The notes beneath the pieces are model-generated. The model was not told where the DNA came from, searched no databases, and saw only the letters and a list, made by a program, of their open reading frames with translations. The position numbers and the translations under genes were made by a program. From positions 3,072,681 through 3,136,680 of the forward strand of contig BROE01000013.1 of assembly GCA_036571765.1 (NCBI GenBank): 64,000 nucleotides of DNA. Direction: 5' to 3'. Source of the stretch: Plecoglossus altivelis. Lineage: Eukaryota; Chordata; Actinopteri; Osmeriformes; Plecoglossidae. Below, piece by piece: positions 1 to 13,612 of this stretch (the stretch's first letter is position 1; the number at the start of each line of letters is the position of its first letter).

Positions 1-176
1 AGAGATGGAGAGTAATAGTGAAAGATGGAGAAGACAGGGAGTGATAGAAGGAGATAGGGAGAGATGGAAGGAGATAGGGAGAGATAGAAGGAGACAGGGA
101 GTGATAGAAGGAGACAGGGAGTGATAGAAGGAGATAGGGAGAGATGGAAGGGAGGGATAAAGAGATGGAACAGGAG
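1..176 (+). repeat. 20-bp GA-rich minisatellite
   Basis: Units like GATAGAAGGAGACAGGGAGT, about eight copies, running off the left edge. Confidence 0.85.
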
Positions 177-1620
177 GGATGAGATCGCTCAACAAATCAA
201 CGACATCACCCTCAAAACCTGCCAATCTCCTCCCCCTCCTGGTTGGGCAAAACAGTTGCCACGGCAACATTCCCATCCCATCGCATTCCCGTCATAGGTG
301 GCGTCGGGCCAAGCGCCTGACCAGACGGCGTCTCTCTCACACAGTTTACAGCTACAAGGACCCTTCAAAATGACTTATGGACTACAGCACAGACCGCTAG
401 CCAGACAGCTAAAGCTTTCAGTTGGTTTGTGTCAGATTCATATAAAAGCCAGTGTATGGATGGGGGGGGGGAAGGCTTGGGGGAGAGAGGGAGGAGGGGG
501 GCAACTCTGATCTCTCATTTTACCCCCTTAAGCCTTGTCAAGCCTTGCTTCTCAAGGCCCTCCTACCATGGACCCTTTCTGCTACGCAGCCTGAAACACT
601 CTGCAGCATATTCAGTAAGCCCGTTTGGTGTTTTTTTTTGATTTTTTTTTTTTTTTTTTTCGGATTTTATCGTGTCGTTTTATGCGCTAGCTCGCTAGCC
701 TACTTCTGAGGGGGGGGGGAAAGAGGGGGGAGGGAAGGAGGGGGGAGGGAAGGGAGGGGGAGGAGAAGGAGGGGGGGGGGGGAGGGGGGCAGAGAGCACA
801 TTACATTAGGGTTGCGGGTGCCGCGGGTGTTGCTACTGCGGCTGTGTTAGCGGTTTTCAGCGCTGCCTCGCTTGTTTCCCAAGGACGAGCGTGCGCGGGA
901 CTAGAGATATGAGTACGCTTGTGTGTGTGTGTGTGTGGTGTTTCGGCGCGCCTGTGTGTGCATGTACGAGAGCTGCAATTCTCCACTCAACTTAATGAAA
1001 GGGATGCGGACTGCAGCAGGGAACCTGCGACGAGCGGAGCGCCAGCCTGATCATTAGCCAACAAGCTACGCTAAGAGCTGTTCCATCTGCGGAGCTATGT
1101 GATCATGTCATTAACACCAATTAACCCACGCTTCTGACGAAACCAAAAGCTGACGGTAAACTTCACGGACAAGAACAGAGGTGCGTGGTAAAGATGAAGT
1201 CTGAAGGCGCTAATCATCTCATCAAAACTAGCGCTAACGTTCACCGTAGCTGTGTACAGTGTCATTCGTCAAGTATTGACGCCATGAAGTGTTTTCGTAG
1301 ATATTAGCCTACACGTTTAAACTTAAAAAAAAAAGTTTCTATTTTGACACAGTGGTCAGCGAGAATGGGAAGTCAAGATGTGTGCAAAACAGACTAGAAC
1401 ACCATGATAGAATGTTCCATGCATTCCGTCGACGTTGCGATTAGAAGCTTCAACAAACTGAGTTCTAAAGCTCCATGTCTTGAGACTTGGATGAGGCCCC
1501 CCAAGTCAGGTTCATCCTGTTACTGTATCCTTACACCAAAACCATCATACTCTTCAATCGCTCTGAATCCACACAAATTTGAAGACATATTTATAAACTA
1601 TTACAAACCCTTCTCCATCC
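177..1620. other. Non-coding stretch with G-rich and CpG-rich parts
   Basis: Contains poly-T (about 637-660), a G-rich tract (708-788) and a CpG-dense piece (about 800-1050, GTGCCGCGGGTG, TTTCGGCGCGCC). No lrp3 exon or other coding exon could be read on either strand. Confidence 0.5.
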
Positions 1621-2084
1621 ATCCTCTTCCTCACCCTGCCCTCCCCCTGCCTTCTCCCCTACTCCCCCCGACTTCTCCTCCCTCTTCACCTCCTACCCCC
1701 TCACCTCCTACCCCCCTGCTCCTACCCCTGCCTCTTCCCCCCCTACCTCCTCTCCCCCTGCCTCCTAACACAGTGATGCCTGAGGAAAGTAGCTATACTG
1801 AAAACCCCTCTCTCCCTCACAGCTGGAGTCCGGAGGACAGTACTAGAGTAGAGTACCTAAAACGAGAAACCCTCCTGTCTGTGTATGTTAGAGCAGTCTT
1901 TCTAACGCTGGCCATTTATCTTCCATAAATGCAACGACCTTGCAGGGGGGGGGGGGGGGGGGGGGGTTAGGGGACTGGGAGATGGTGAGAAAATAAGACA
2001 ACAAGGAAGAGAGAAACAATTGAGTGAAAACACAGATAACGGGATGGTGAGAACGTGTGAGGCTGGGGCAGAGACAGGGAAAGT

Positions 2085-2093
2085 GTGTCAGAC

Positions 2094-2136
<43 letters not shown>

Positions 2137-2392
2137 AAGAGTCAGAGAGGAAGAGTCAGAGACAGGGAGGGAGAGAGAGGGAGAGAAAGAGAGAGAGAGA
2201 AAGAGAGAGAGAGCAAGAGTCAGAGACAGAGAGGAAGAGTCAGAGACAGGGAGGGAGAGAGAGGGAGGGAGAAAGACAGATCGATAAAGAGCAGAGAGAC
2301 AGGATGTGAGAAGAGATACTAGAGAGAGCGAGATGAGGAGAAAATGGGAATAAAGAAGAGGGAGATAGGAGAGGCAAAGAATATATATATAT

Positions 2393-2443
<51 letters not shown>

Positions 2444-2765
2444 AAAGGACAAACAGAGAGCAAAAGGGAAAGGAAAAGGAAGAGAAAAGGGGTTGACAGA
2501 AGGAAAGAAAGTGAGAAAGAATCCATATAGGATACACCAGATAGCGAGACAGAGAGAATGGATGGATGAGAGAGAGATAGGAAGAGAGAGAATGGAAGGA
2601 TGAGAGAGAGAGAGATAGGAAGAGAGAGAATGGATGGATGAGAGAGATAGGAAGAGAGAGAATGGATGGATGAGAGAGAGAGATAGGAAGAGAGAGAATG
2701 GATGGATGAGAGAGAGATAGGAAGAGAGAGAGAGAGAGAGGAAGAGAGAGAATGGATGGATGAGA
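2085..2765 (+). repeat. GA-rich tract with TA/TG microsatellite and GGAT minisatellite
   Basis: GAGA-rich 2085-2330, TATATA then TG run at 2382-2441, then units of AGAGAGAATGGATGGATGAG with GATAGGAAG spacing to 2765. Confidence 0.85.
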
Positions 2766-3232
2766 AGGAAATTGGGTGTGGGGAATGGAGGCTACTACTG
2801 TGACTGTCTGGGCTATGATGATAGATGGAAGTGTTTCCCGAGTCCTGGGCTTCTCTGACATGGCTGTGCTATATTTCCTAGCCTGCAGCAGACACACAGA
2901 GCAGGAAGCTGCTCATTAACCCTGCATTGGGATTTATATGGGTCAGAAAAGTAGCATAACATGTGCTAATGTAGACTTTGGGGATCGTAGGCGTGTAAAT
3001 ATTCAGAATATTGACCCAGGGTGCCGTCATGTGCCTATACCAAGATGTTGGGTTTCTACGTGTTGTGGTTGGATCTGGAGTTGAAGATGCAAACTTCAGT
3101 TAATTAGCGGCTAGTGAAACAGCATGATAGCAGGGAAGCAGTTCATACTTCCCTGTCCAACCTTCTACTGTTGGCTGCTCTGGTCCTCAAATGTTTGGAA
3201 AGATGGCCGACCATGCTCATATTCATATATGT

Positions 3233-3785
3233 ACAGTACTCTCTGCACACGTACAGTACTCTCTGCACACGTACAGTACTCTTTGCACATGTACAGTACT
3301 CTCTGCACATGTACAGTACTCTCTGCACACGTACAGTACTCTTTGCACATGTACAGTACTCTCTGCACACGTACAGTACTCTCTGCACACGTACAGTACT
3401 CTCTGCACATGTACAGTACTCTCTGCACATGTACAGTACTCTCTGCACACGTCAGTACTCTTGGCACATGTACAGTATCTCTGCACACGTACAGTCTTCT
3501 CTGGCACATGTACGTACTCTCTGCATCACGTACGTACTCTCTGCAACACGTAACAGTACTCTTTGCACATGTACAGTACTCTCTGCACATGTACCAGTAC
3601 TCTCTGCACATGTACAGTACTCTCTGCACACGTACAGTACTCTCTGCACACGTACAGTACTCTTTGCACACGTAAAGTACTCTTTGCACACGTACAGTAC
3701 TCTTTGCACATGTACAGTATCTCTGCCCTGTACAGTACTCTCTGCACATGTACAGTACTCTTTGCACATGTACAGTATTCTCTGA
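3233..3785 (+). repeat. 20-bp minisatellite, about 27 copies
   Basis: Unit GTACAGTACTCTCTGCACAC, alternating TTTGCACAT and CTGCACAC variants. Copies between 3440 and 3600 contain single-base indels. GTAC is palindromic, so the array is rich in short inverted repeats. Confidence 0.95.
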
Positions 3786-3839
3786 AAGAATTCGTATAGT
3801 TTGTATTTTTTTGTATAGGAAATTTTTTAACTATATACT

Positions 3840-3958
3840 GTTACTTATGCCTGTATTTATGTAGCACCGTGGTTCCGTGAGGTACGACATTTGGTTCTAC
3901 TGTATGTCCCTGCATGTAGCGGAATGACAATAAAGCTCTACTTGAATTGACTTGACTT
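3840..3958 (+). mobile_element. 3' tail of a LINE-like element
   Basis: GTAGCACCGTGGTTCCGTGAGG ends in GACAATAAAGCTCTACTTGA and TTGACTTGAC, which resembles the 3' end of fish CR1/L2-type elements with a short tandem tail. No coding part is present. Confidence 0.45.
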
Positions 3959-3961
3959 TTT

Positions 3962-5125
3962 ACACTGTGGTCTGTAGGTGTGTGTTTGGGCAGAGTGGTC
4001 TGTGGGTGTGTGTGTTTGGGCAGTGTTGTCTGTAGGTGTGTGTTTGGGCAGAGTGGTCTGTGGGTGTGTGTGCTTGTGGGCAGCTGTTGGTCCTGTTGGT
4101 GTGTGTTTTGGCAGTGTGCTCTGTAGGTGTGTGTTTGGGCAGAGTGATCTGTGGGTGTGTGTTTGGGCAGTGTGGTCTGTAGGTGTGTGTTTGGGCAGAG
4201 TGGTCTGTGGTGTGTGTGTTTGGCAGAGTGTGTCTGTAGTGTGTGTTTGTGTGTGTGTGGTTCTGTGGTGTGTGTTTCGGGCAGTGTGGTCTGTGGGTGT
4301 GTGTTTGGGCAGTGTGGTCTGTAGGTTGTGTGTTTGGGCAGAGTGGTCTGTGGTTGTGTGTGTGTTTGGGCCGAGTGGCTGTGGGTGTGTGGTGTTTGGG
4401 CAGTGTGTCTTTTGTGTGTGTGTGTTTGGGCAGAGTGGTCTGTGGGTGTGTGTTTGGGCAGTGTGGTCTGTGGGTGTGTGTTTGGGCAGAGTGGTCTGTG
4501 GGTTTGTGTTTGGGCAGAGTGGTCTGTGGGTGTGTGTTTGGGCAGTGTGGTCTGTAGGTGTGTGTTTGGGCAGAGTGGTCTGTGGGTGTGTTTGGGCAGT
4601 GTGGTCTGTGAGTGTGTGTTTGGGCAGAGTGGTCTGTAGGTGTGTGTTTGGGCAGTGTGGTCTGTGGGTGTGTGTTTGGGCAGTGTGGTCTGTGGGTGTG
4701 TGTTTGGGCAGAAGTGTCTGTGTGTTGTGTGTGTGGTTTGGGCAGTGTGGTCTGTGGGTGTGTTTGGGCAGTGTGGTCTTTGGGTGTGTGTGTGTCTGTA
4801 GGTGTGTGTTTGGGCAGTGTGGTCTGTGGGTGTGTTTGGGCAGTGGTCTGTGGGTGTGTGTTTGGGCAGTGTGGTCTGTAGGTGTGTGTTTGGGCAGAGT
4901 GGTCTGTGGGTGTGTGTGTTTGGGCAGTGTGGTCTGTAGGTGTGTGTTTGGGCAGTGTGGTCTGTAGGTGTGTGTTTGGGCAGAGTGGTCTGTAGGTGTG
5001 TGTTTGGGCAGAGTGGTCTGTGGGTGTGTGTTTGGGCAGTGTGGTCTGTATGTGTGTGTTTGGGCAGTGTGGTCTGTAGGTGTGTGTTTGGGCAGTGTGG
5101 TCTGTGGGTGTGTGTTTGGGCAGTC
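3962..5125 (+). repeat. 28-bp minisatellite, about 41 copies, next to lrp3 exon 6
   Basis: The unit is GTGTGTGTTTGGGCAGTGTG followed by GTCTGTAG or GTCTGTGG. It ends about 13 bases from the exon 6 donor, inside the lrp3 intron. Long open frames here are repeat artefacts. Confidence 0.95.
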
Positions 5126-5138
5126 TGGCTGGCTTTAC

Positions 5139-5271
5139 CTGGGTAGGGTTGTAGACAGGGAAGTCCTCCACTGGAGGAATGAGGCCCTGGGCGATCAGCT
5201 GACCATAAGAGGGCGGAGCCTCTCTCTGCACAAACTCCGCCTCCAGGCGGGTCATCTGAGTCTCAAACGCT
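5139..5271 (-). CDS. lrp3: lrp3 exon 6: juxtamembrane cytoplasmic segment
   Basis: Encodes Arg505 (split codon) to Gln549, with the PPSY motif and GQLIAQGLIPPVEDFP shared by LRP3 and LRP12. Acceptor ATTTCAG, donor GTAAAG, phase 0. A 28-bp minisatellite begins about 13 bases past the donor. No further lrp3 exon was found between here and base 1. Confidence 0.93.
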
Positions 5272-8200
5272 CTGAAATTATTTAAATGAAAAACAACGTA
5301 AAAAAAAAGAAGATGGATAGAAAGTATTGATGGATACATTTAAAAAATAAATAGACTGACAACAGTGTGACGATCTCACGAGCTTCCACTATAAATCCAA
5401 CAATCAATCAATATATCCCTAATGATCACCCATGGGACCCTAATGTTTTGTCCACTTCCCAATATCTTCCTTTTCAGAAACTCTAGAAAAGGTCTCCCAA
5501 GGTGTTATTGAAAACCGTTACATCATAGTCAAACATATTCCCCAACCTTAAGTGCTTTTGACAGTCATCAATAAGAAGAACAAACGTTCAAGACGCTGCA
5601 GCCATGTAGAACAACGAGCTGACGTACTCTGTTTCTCTGAGAGCACGGCTGTGGCTAAATATAGCACACATCTTACCAGTCACATCACTTGGGAACTAAA
5701 TTGTCTCTCCGTTTCTCACACGCAAACACGCGATCGCACACACACACACCTCAGCAGTTAAGATCAATACACTTGACAGTCGTGACAGTTCCACACAGCC
5801 GGATGTAATTAACTACAGCAGCTGCTAATAATACCACTACTGTATCCATCTTCCTCATTCTCTCACTTTCTCTCTCCTCATTTTCCCGCTCTCATTTTCC
5901 ATAGAGCAGCGGCCTCAAGGCCAAGCTGACAGGCTTACACAGAGAGAGAGAGAGGAGGGGGGAGAGAGGGGGGAGAGAGAGAGGAGGGGGAGGGAGAGAG
6001 AGGAGGGGAAGAGAGGGAGAGAGAGGGGGAGAGAGAGGAAGAGAGAGGGGGGAGGGAGAGAGCGGGGGGAGAGACTAGGAAGAGAGAGGGGGAGAGACGA
6101 GGAGGGGGGGAAGGGAGAGAGAGTGGGAGAGAGGGGGGGAAGGGAGAGAGGGGGGAGAGAGTGGGAGAGAGAGTGTGTGTGTGTGAGTTGTGTGTGTTTG
6201 TGAGGGAGGAGAGAGAGGGTAAGAGAGGGGGAGGAAAGGAGAGAGAGGGGGAGGAGGGGGGGGGTATGAGTGAGCGAGAGGGGGAGAGAGACGGGAGAGA
6301 GATGGAGACCAAAAGGAGAGGAATGGAGAGAAGAGACGAGGANNNNNNNNNNNNNNNNNNNNNNNNNNNNNNNNNNNNNNNNNNNNNNNNNNNNNNNNNN
6401 NNNNNNNNNNNNNNNNNNNNNNNNNNNNNNNNNNNNNNNNNNNNNNNNNNNNNNNNNNNNNNNNNNNNNNNNNNNNNNNNNNNNNNNNNNNNNNNNNNNN
6501 TGAGAGAGTGGGGGGGAGGGAGAGACGGGGGAATGGAGAGAGAGAGAGGGAGAGAGGGGGAGAAGGAGAGAGAGGGGGGAGAGAGAGGGGGGGTAGAGTG
6601 AGAGAGAGGGGGGAGAGAGAGGGAGAGAGATGGAGACAAAGAGAGATGGAGAGAGAGAGGATAAGAGAGAGGGAGAGAGAGAGAGAGGGGGAGAGAAGTT
6701 ACACTGTGTATAGATTACCGGGGCACTAGTAGCGTAGCATAGTGCTATCTGAGCTGGATGCTAACGGCGGTGGCGTGAGCCTATTAGCAGGCCCACCCGT
6801 GGGGAATGGGGGCTGAGCGCAGAGTGCTAACCCGGGGCAGACAACAGCTAGCGGCAGAGCTCGTTCATCAATGGTGGGAGTTAGATTAAAGCTCTTTTGT
6901 CATAGACTCTCAGTGGTGTGATCAATTAGGCCGTGGTGAGGGAACATCAGTGCTTTGGAGAAGAGGAGAGGGTGGAGGGAGGGAGGGAGGGAGGACAGAA
7001 TGAAGTGGGAGGGCAAACTGGAGGTCATAAAAACACCAAATCTGGTCAGGGAGTGAGAGAAAAGAGCAACAAAGGAGGTGGAAAAGGAATAGAGGAATGA
7101 AAGAAGCGTTGATTAAGGAGGGGGACGATGAGGGAGGTGAAAGACACGGTAATGAGTACGGAATAGAAAGGGATGTATGGCAGGGTCGCAGAACATCACG
7201 AGGGAAAGGGCAGGACAACCAGACAAAACTAGAATGAAGGGAGTTGAAAAGGAAGTAGACGATGAAAGGAAAAAGATGGTTTTGGCTCCGGTACCTGTAC
7301 TCTCGCGTCCTGAGAGAGTAAAGCTTAAAGGCACAGCCCAGAGCGATGACCAACAGCAGCCCGCACACCAAGCTTCCAATCAGCGCCGCCGTGATCACCT
7401 TCCGGGGAACGGCCGCCAGACAGTCTCTCTCGTCGCTGCCGTCTAGACAGTCCTCCTGACCGTCGCAACGCCACGTCTCGAAGATGCACAGGTTTGTGCC
7501 GCAGTGGAAGTTTCCGGGCTGGCAGTCGTAGCAGTTCTTCTCGTCCGAGCCGTCGGGGCATCTCTTTTGGTTGTTGCAGCGCTCCGAGGAGGGGTAGCAA
7601 GCGCCGCTGCCCCCCTCGCACGGGTACTCGCCCTCTTGGCACACCGGGCACTGCTCCTCGTCGCGGCCCGTGGGGCAGTGCCAGTAGCCGTCGCAGCGTT
7701 GGCGCTCAGAGTAGCAGCCCTGGTCGCCGCCACACGGGTGCTCGCCCGGGAAACAGTAACCTTTGACCTTTGGGAGAAACGAGAGCGGAGCAGAGTTCAG
7801 GAGAGGAAGATTGATTTGGATTAGATTTTGAAGGGAGTTTCTCATTTGAATGAACAGATTTTGAAAACATTTTCCATTCCATCTCTTATTGGATAATTCA
7901 TTACAATTTATCATCATTTAGCGATGTGGTCATTTCCTGCCAGGAGGGAAAGAGGGCAAGGGGCCAGATTTTGAAGAACGCAACCACTATGTAAGCAGAA
8001 GCCTTCACAATCAGAACAATCAGTCCACAAACACAGGGCCCACAATCCCCACATCAACACCGACCTCTTCAGACAGGCCCATCACCAAGCCACCCATGAA
8101 CCCACCTGGTACGTAGCGTTGAACCCGTGTCCAGGACTCCGTGGCTGGGCCAGGTACAACACGCTCATCTGCCCCCTGCTGGACTCTAACAGGGCAGGCC

Positions 8201-11200
8201 TGCGGTTGTTGTGATGTGACAGGGCCTGCAGGAGTCTCTCCGCCCTTTGAACCAGACCATCGTAGACGTGGAGGGAGTCCCCCGGGCCTAGCTGGAGGTC
8301 CAGCTGCAGCACAATAGGCTTCAGATCCTGGGTGTCCAGCAGCCAGAAGCACCTCAGCTCCCCTGCTTGGGCGCTCCGGTTCAGCCTGAAGAAGTCTGGC
8401 GAGGCGAAAGAGCCGTAGAAGTTCCCCAGGCGCTTCCCGCAGGCCGTGTCTGGGCAGCCCGCTTCGTCGGAGCCGTCGGGGCAGTCGCGGGCGCCGTTGC
8501 AGCGCAGCGAGGGGGGCAGGCAGCGGGTGGACTGGGCGTGCGTGCAGGGGAGGGAGCCAGAGGGACACAGGCCTGGCCGGGACTCAGTGGGAGGAGGGGC
8601 GCAGTTGCGTTCGTCGGTGGCGTCGCCGCACTCGTCCAGGCCGTTGCACTTCCAGGTGCGGGGGAGGCATTTGCCGTTGCCGCAGAGGTACTCATCGCTC
8701 TGGCAACTGCTCTGACCCAGACGACCTGCAGGACGGACAGGGGACGGACATGACCGACTGGACAGCGAGACCAAGACGGACGTAACCGCTAAACCCAAGA
8801 GAGACAAACGGCTGCATAGACAAGGAACATGACTTCACTTGCCATGACACCATACCTCCTCATCTGTACCATGTTTGTACGGAACTCCCAACTATGTGTA
8901 AGACTGGTTTGTTCAGTGATGATGCACTTGATAAAGCGGCGTGTACAGTACATCAGCCTAGTTTGTTGTTAAGACAGCAAACTCACAGTTTAAATTTCAC
9001 CAAATATTCTACTGGGATACAAGAACGTAGCAAGCTAAACCTTAAGTCTTTCCAGCTGCCAACGAACATCAATTGTAAAGAGCTTTAGTTACAGAAGCAG
9101 CTAATGGTGGCCTATTGATTTGAACGCACCCTGATATTTTAAAAATGTCAAACTCTTATAATGTTTCCTCTGTGTCTCTTTCCTTCTGTCGTTCTTCTTT
9201 AGCATGACGGTGCTTTAAGTGTTTCCATTTATTTATTCAAATCAAAACGCTTGCATGCTGAGCTACCCTAAGAGACGTTGTGTTTGATGACAACCAACCT
9301 TTCGACTTCCTTAGCTTAAGAATGGATGTGTGAATGGATGTAACATGTTTACAAGCTAACGCACAGGTACGCGCACGCACACACAAGCGCGCGCAACACA
9401 CAACCACCCGCAGTGCTGCATAGCTAAAATCTCAGTTTACTTCGGAATTATCAACACGTTGCATTCCATTGTGTCTGCCCTTGCCTGTGTCAACATGTCA
9501 CCAGACAAGCAAGTCCACCATCCAACACAGTCTTGCAGCCTTGAGCAAAAGACTTTAGCTCAAAGTCTTGGGGTACCAGAACTCATCATACAAACTCAGA
9601 CCCCCTTATAATCCTTTAAACGCTTTCCCTCATTCGGAACCGTTTCCTTGCGGGAGCGGGAGAGAGAACCTAGTGTTTAGCTCGTGTGGCTACAGCTTCA
9701 CCCTACCACCCTCTTGACCCCTGAACTCCACTCACCACGGATGTAGGTGAGTCGGAAGCCCTGGGCCTGACCGGAACTGTTGGCTCGGGAGTGGAAATGG
9801 AGCCAAACGCGTCCCCGGGAGGAGATGAAGGGAGGGGGCAGGAGGGGGCCGCACACCCGGTACTCCTCTCTCCAGGTGGGCCCCAGGAGCAGCCAATCCC
9901 CCGTACAGCGCCCCGAGTCCTCCAAGTCGAAGTTTCGGAAACTAGAGGAGGAGAAAGGAAGAATTGGGAACGTTTGCTTTATTTCTTATGCGGACTAAAA
10001 GGATTTTTCCGTTGAAATGACACCATCTTGTTTGTGGACGTACTTCCAACCCTTCCCGCCATGATGCGTTCTACGTACAGTGTGGTCCTTTGGGAGTCTC
10101 CCTTCCCTCTCAATAAGCCAGCTTTCAGATTCAGAGCATGGCCGAATAAAGGTGTGCTGGAATTCGTTTCGGCTACTGTAAACCCAGAAGGTTCCCCTGG
10201 ACACGGCCATCGGCAGCCCGGAGACCCAATTTAACGCTCAGGCGAGCAGCGTCGCTCACAGACTGTCGAGCAGCTCAGACACCCGGCCCGTGGCGACGTA
10301 ATGAAACGCGGTTTCCAAAAATTCGATTTTACTTTCTCGCATTTCCATGTGATTCACACAGATGAAAAGTAATCCCTTCTGATTAGCAATACGGGTCCAT
10401 GTAAAATCGTGTCTGAGTGTGAACTGACTGCGCGAGTGCAACCTCAAGTAACCGTCATATCTAGTTTGACTGTAGGCTGTGTATGTGAACAGCTGGAGTC
10501 AGATATGAGCGTTGGAGGGTGAATACTACCCCAGGAAGGCGTCTAATCTCCTGACTCTTTCTCTAAAGGGCAGCAATCTGCCCATTCATCCCCTGTCCCA
10601 AGATAGCTAGCCTAGTCGACAGCTGCTTATCAAATCATGCGCTGCTGCCAATGTGCCAACGAGGGGCAGAGAGCCTTTCAATGCAACATATCAACACTGC
10701 AACGCCGAAGATCTTTACGGCCCTATAAAATGGCCCTTTTAAAGCTTTGCTGCGAGGGAGGCCATCTTACTCCCTGCAGCCCCGGGGCCAAATGCACGAA
10801 AACAAAATAATGCGTTTAAAAGAAAAACGGCTACATTGTTTGGCGTGGGAGGCCATGTTGGTTAATAACGTAATTAGAAAAGAGATTACTTCGTTAAGCT
10901 CTGGAGAGAACGTATTTCTTTAAAATGTTCGCTGGTTCATTTTAGGGAGAAAATAATTCGGTTATTCATTACTAAATAGCCATTACACAAGGGTATCTTA
11001 TCCCCGGTCAAACTATGTTGTAGCAATCAGAAGCTTCTTTGACTATAACGAACTGATTCATAGCGTCAAAAGGCATTTCTTACGTTTCAAACCGACACCA
11101 ACGTGTGGTCATTTACACTCCCAACCAACAGGCTGGCGTGCAAAAAGAACGACGTTTATATGCCTTTATAAGACCTCGTTAGAAGAAATGATTACTTTCA

Positions 11201-11479
11201 CTCCCTAACAAAGACCTCAATCAAATTGAACAAGTCTAACCCATTTGAGTTTCTGCACCAATAACTCCGAAACCAAATCAGCAGGTCAGATATTGGGGGA
11301 CTATTTTTCCAAATCTGTCAATTCAGGATCCCTGAGCAAAAAGATGGACGCGTAGAAGAGTAGTATTGATCTACTGAAATCTTTAGCACTTCTCCCCACC
11401 ACTTAGTAATGATCTCTGAGCTGGGATCATAACGCGCGCACACACACACATATACACACATATACACACATATACACAC

Positions 11480-11521
<42 letters not shown>

Positions 11522-12292
11522 TATATCTGAGGCGTCAGGGATGATGTCATGGTTTGGGCACTGCAGTCGTTGTAGCTTTCTGTAAGTGAACTTTCCTGCC
11601 AAGTTTGAAGGCAACTTCTCCCTCCAGTTAAAAACAAGGTCGAACTGTTTCTTTCAGTGACGAGAGGGAAAAATGGCAAGTGGCTAACAAGCACTGAGCG
11701 ACAACAGGCGTGGCTGTTCCACCGGCCAGCCTCGCGAACGGAGGGAGGAAGAGGAAGAGGAGGAGGAAGAGGAGGAAGAGGAAGAAGAAGAGGAAGAAGA
11801 AGAGGAGGAAGAGGAAGAGGAAGAAGGAGAAGAAGAAGAAGAAGGGGATGTGATCTCCAGAGGGCAATTATCTAGCCGCTGTCACAACACGGCGGCGAGG
11901 AGAAGCATGCCTTCTCCGTCAACAGAGGAGCGCTCGGAACCCAGCTGATCCAATCCGATCGTCTTTCCCCTCTCGTTCTCCCTCCCCCTCCCTCCAGAAC
12001 ACCCCATTATCTAAGCCATACGATGATCGATGAGGCTTGGCCGATGCTAATAGAAAGGGCTGGATCGGACAGAGTTCAGGTACCAGGAGGGAGTAGGAGT
12101 GAGAGCCGGACCCTGGTGCTGAGGAGTCCAGGGAGGGAGTGAGATGTAGCAGGATGTCTCTCTGGGTTTGGTACTAATAAGGACCATGGGAAGAGATTAG
12201 AAGGAACATTCTCTGACATCAACCATCCATCTGGTGTGCTCTCTCCAGGGACGTGAGTCACTTGTCATCTCCAGTTGATGGGTATATTTAAA

Positions 12293-12325
<33 letters not shown>

Positions 12326-13427
12326 TGAGAGAAGGGGGGAGAGAGAGTGAAGAAGGGGCAGTTGAGAGAAAGAGAGAGGAAGGGGGAGAGAGAGAGAGTG
12401 AAGGAGGGGCAGTAGAGAGAGAAAGAGAGAGAAAGAGAGAGGAAGGGGGAGAGAGAGAGAGTGAAGGAGGGGCAGTAGAGAGAGAAAGAGAGAGAAGGGG
12501 GGAGAGAGAGAGTGAGAGCAGGGGGGGAGAGAGAGTGAAGAAGGCAGTTGAGAAGACAGAGAGAGAAGGGTGGAGAGAGAGAGGTGAAGGAGGGGGCAGT
12601 AGAGAGAGAAAGAGAGAGAAGGTTGCGGGGGGGAGAGAAGTCAAGGCAGGGGGAGAGGAGAAGGAGAAAGTACCGTCCTGAAGAGGAAGTGAGAGATGAG
12701 AGAGAAGGAGACAGAGACAGAGTGAGAAGGTCTTTGTGTGGTGTCTTTCAACACTCATTTCGGTCGAGTTTACAGTGAAAGCTGTCATCCACAAGCATCA
12801 CGTTTCAAGAGAACTTCTCAGTTCTTGTTCATCTGAGAGTGTGTGTACGTGTGTGTGTGTGTGTGTGTTACCTGATGGTGATGACCTCCCCTCGGTCTCC
12901 CTGGATGTTCCAGCTACAGTTCATTCCTGGGGGGTAGTTGAGGGGCCAGGAGGGGCTGTAGATAACCCCCCTCCTCTCTGTGTGCAGCTCCACTTTCCCA
13001 CTGCAGGCCGCTGGTCGCACACACACACACGCACACACACACAATACCAAACGGAGAAGCAGAGAGTCTAGGTTACACATCCACCACTGTTATTTCAAAG
13101 AAAGATTCTTTCTTCACATGTGCACTGAAAACACACCTGGAACCTGGACACAAAATTTACAAGTTAAACAGGAACTAAACGTATGGAAAACAGACGTTCT
13201 GCAACGTGTTCCAACAAGACAAGCCAGCAACATCTCTGAGAAGGCCTGGTTTCTGTGTGTATGTGTGTGTGTGTGTATGTGTCAGGGTGTGTGTGTGTGT
13301 ATGTGTCAGGGTGTGTGTGTGTGTATGTGTCAGGGTGTGTATGTGTCAGTGTGTGTATGTGCGTGTGTGTGTCAGGGTGTGTATGTATGTGTGTGTGCAT
13401 GTGTGAGTGTATGTGTCAGGGTGTGTA

Positions 13428-13458
<31 letters not shown>

Positions 13459-13581
13459 ATGTGTCAGGGTGTGTATGTGTCAGTGTGTGTATGTGCGTGT
13501 GTGTGTCAGGGTGTGTATGTATGTGTGTGTGCATGTGTGAGTGTATGTGTCAGGGTGGTGTAACATGTTTGTGTGTGTGTG

Positions 13582-13612
<31 letters not shown>

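Noticed and set aside
3114..3799. Several open frames in the 20-bp minisatellite
   Set aside because: A 20-bp unit keeps all three frames open by periodicity; the products are simple repeats.
3960..5138. Large open frames (up to about 459 codons) running from lrp3 exon 6 through the 28-bp array
   Set aside because: Only the 5139-5271 part is exon, ending at a good donor; the rest is repeat translation (PKHTPTDHTAQ units).
7432..8807. Plus-strand and alternate-frame ORFs rich in Arg/Ala/Gly over the lrp3 LDLa exons
   Set aside because: They are shadows of GC-rich cysteine-repeat exons on the minus strand.
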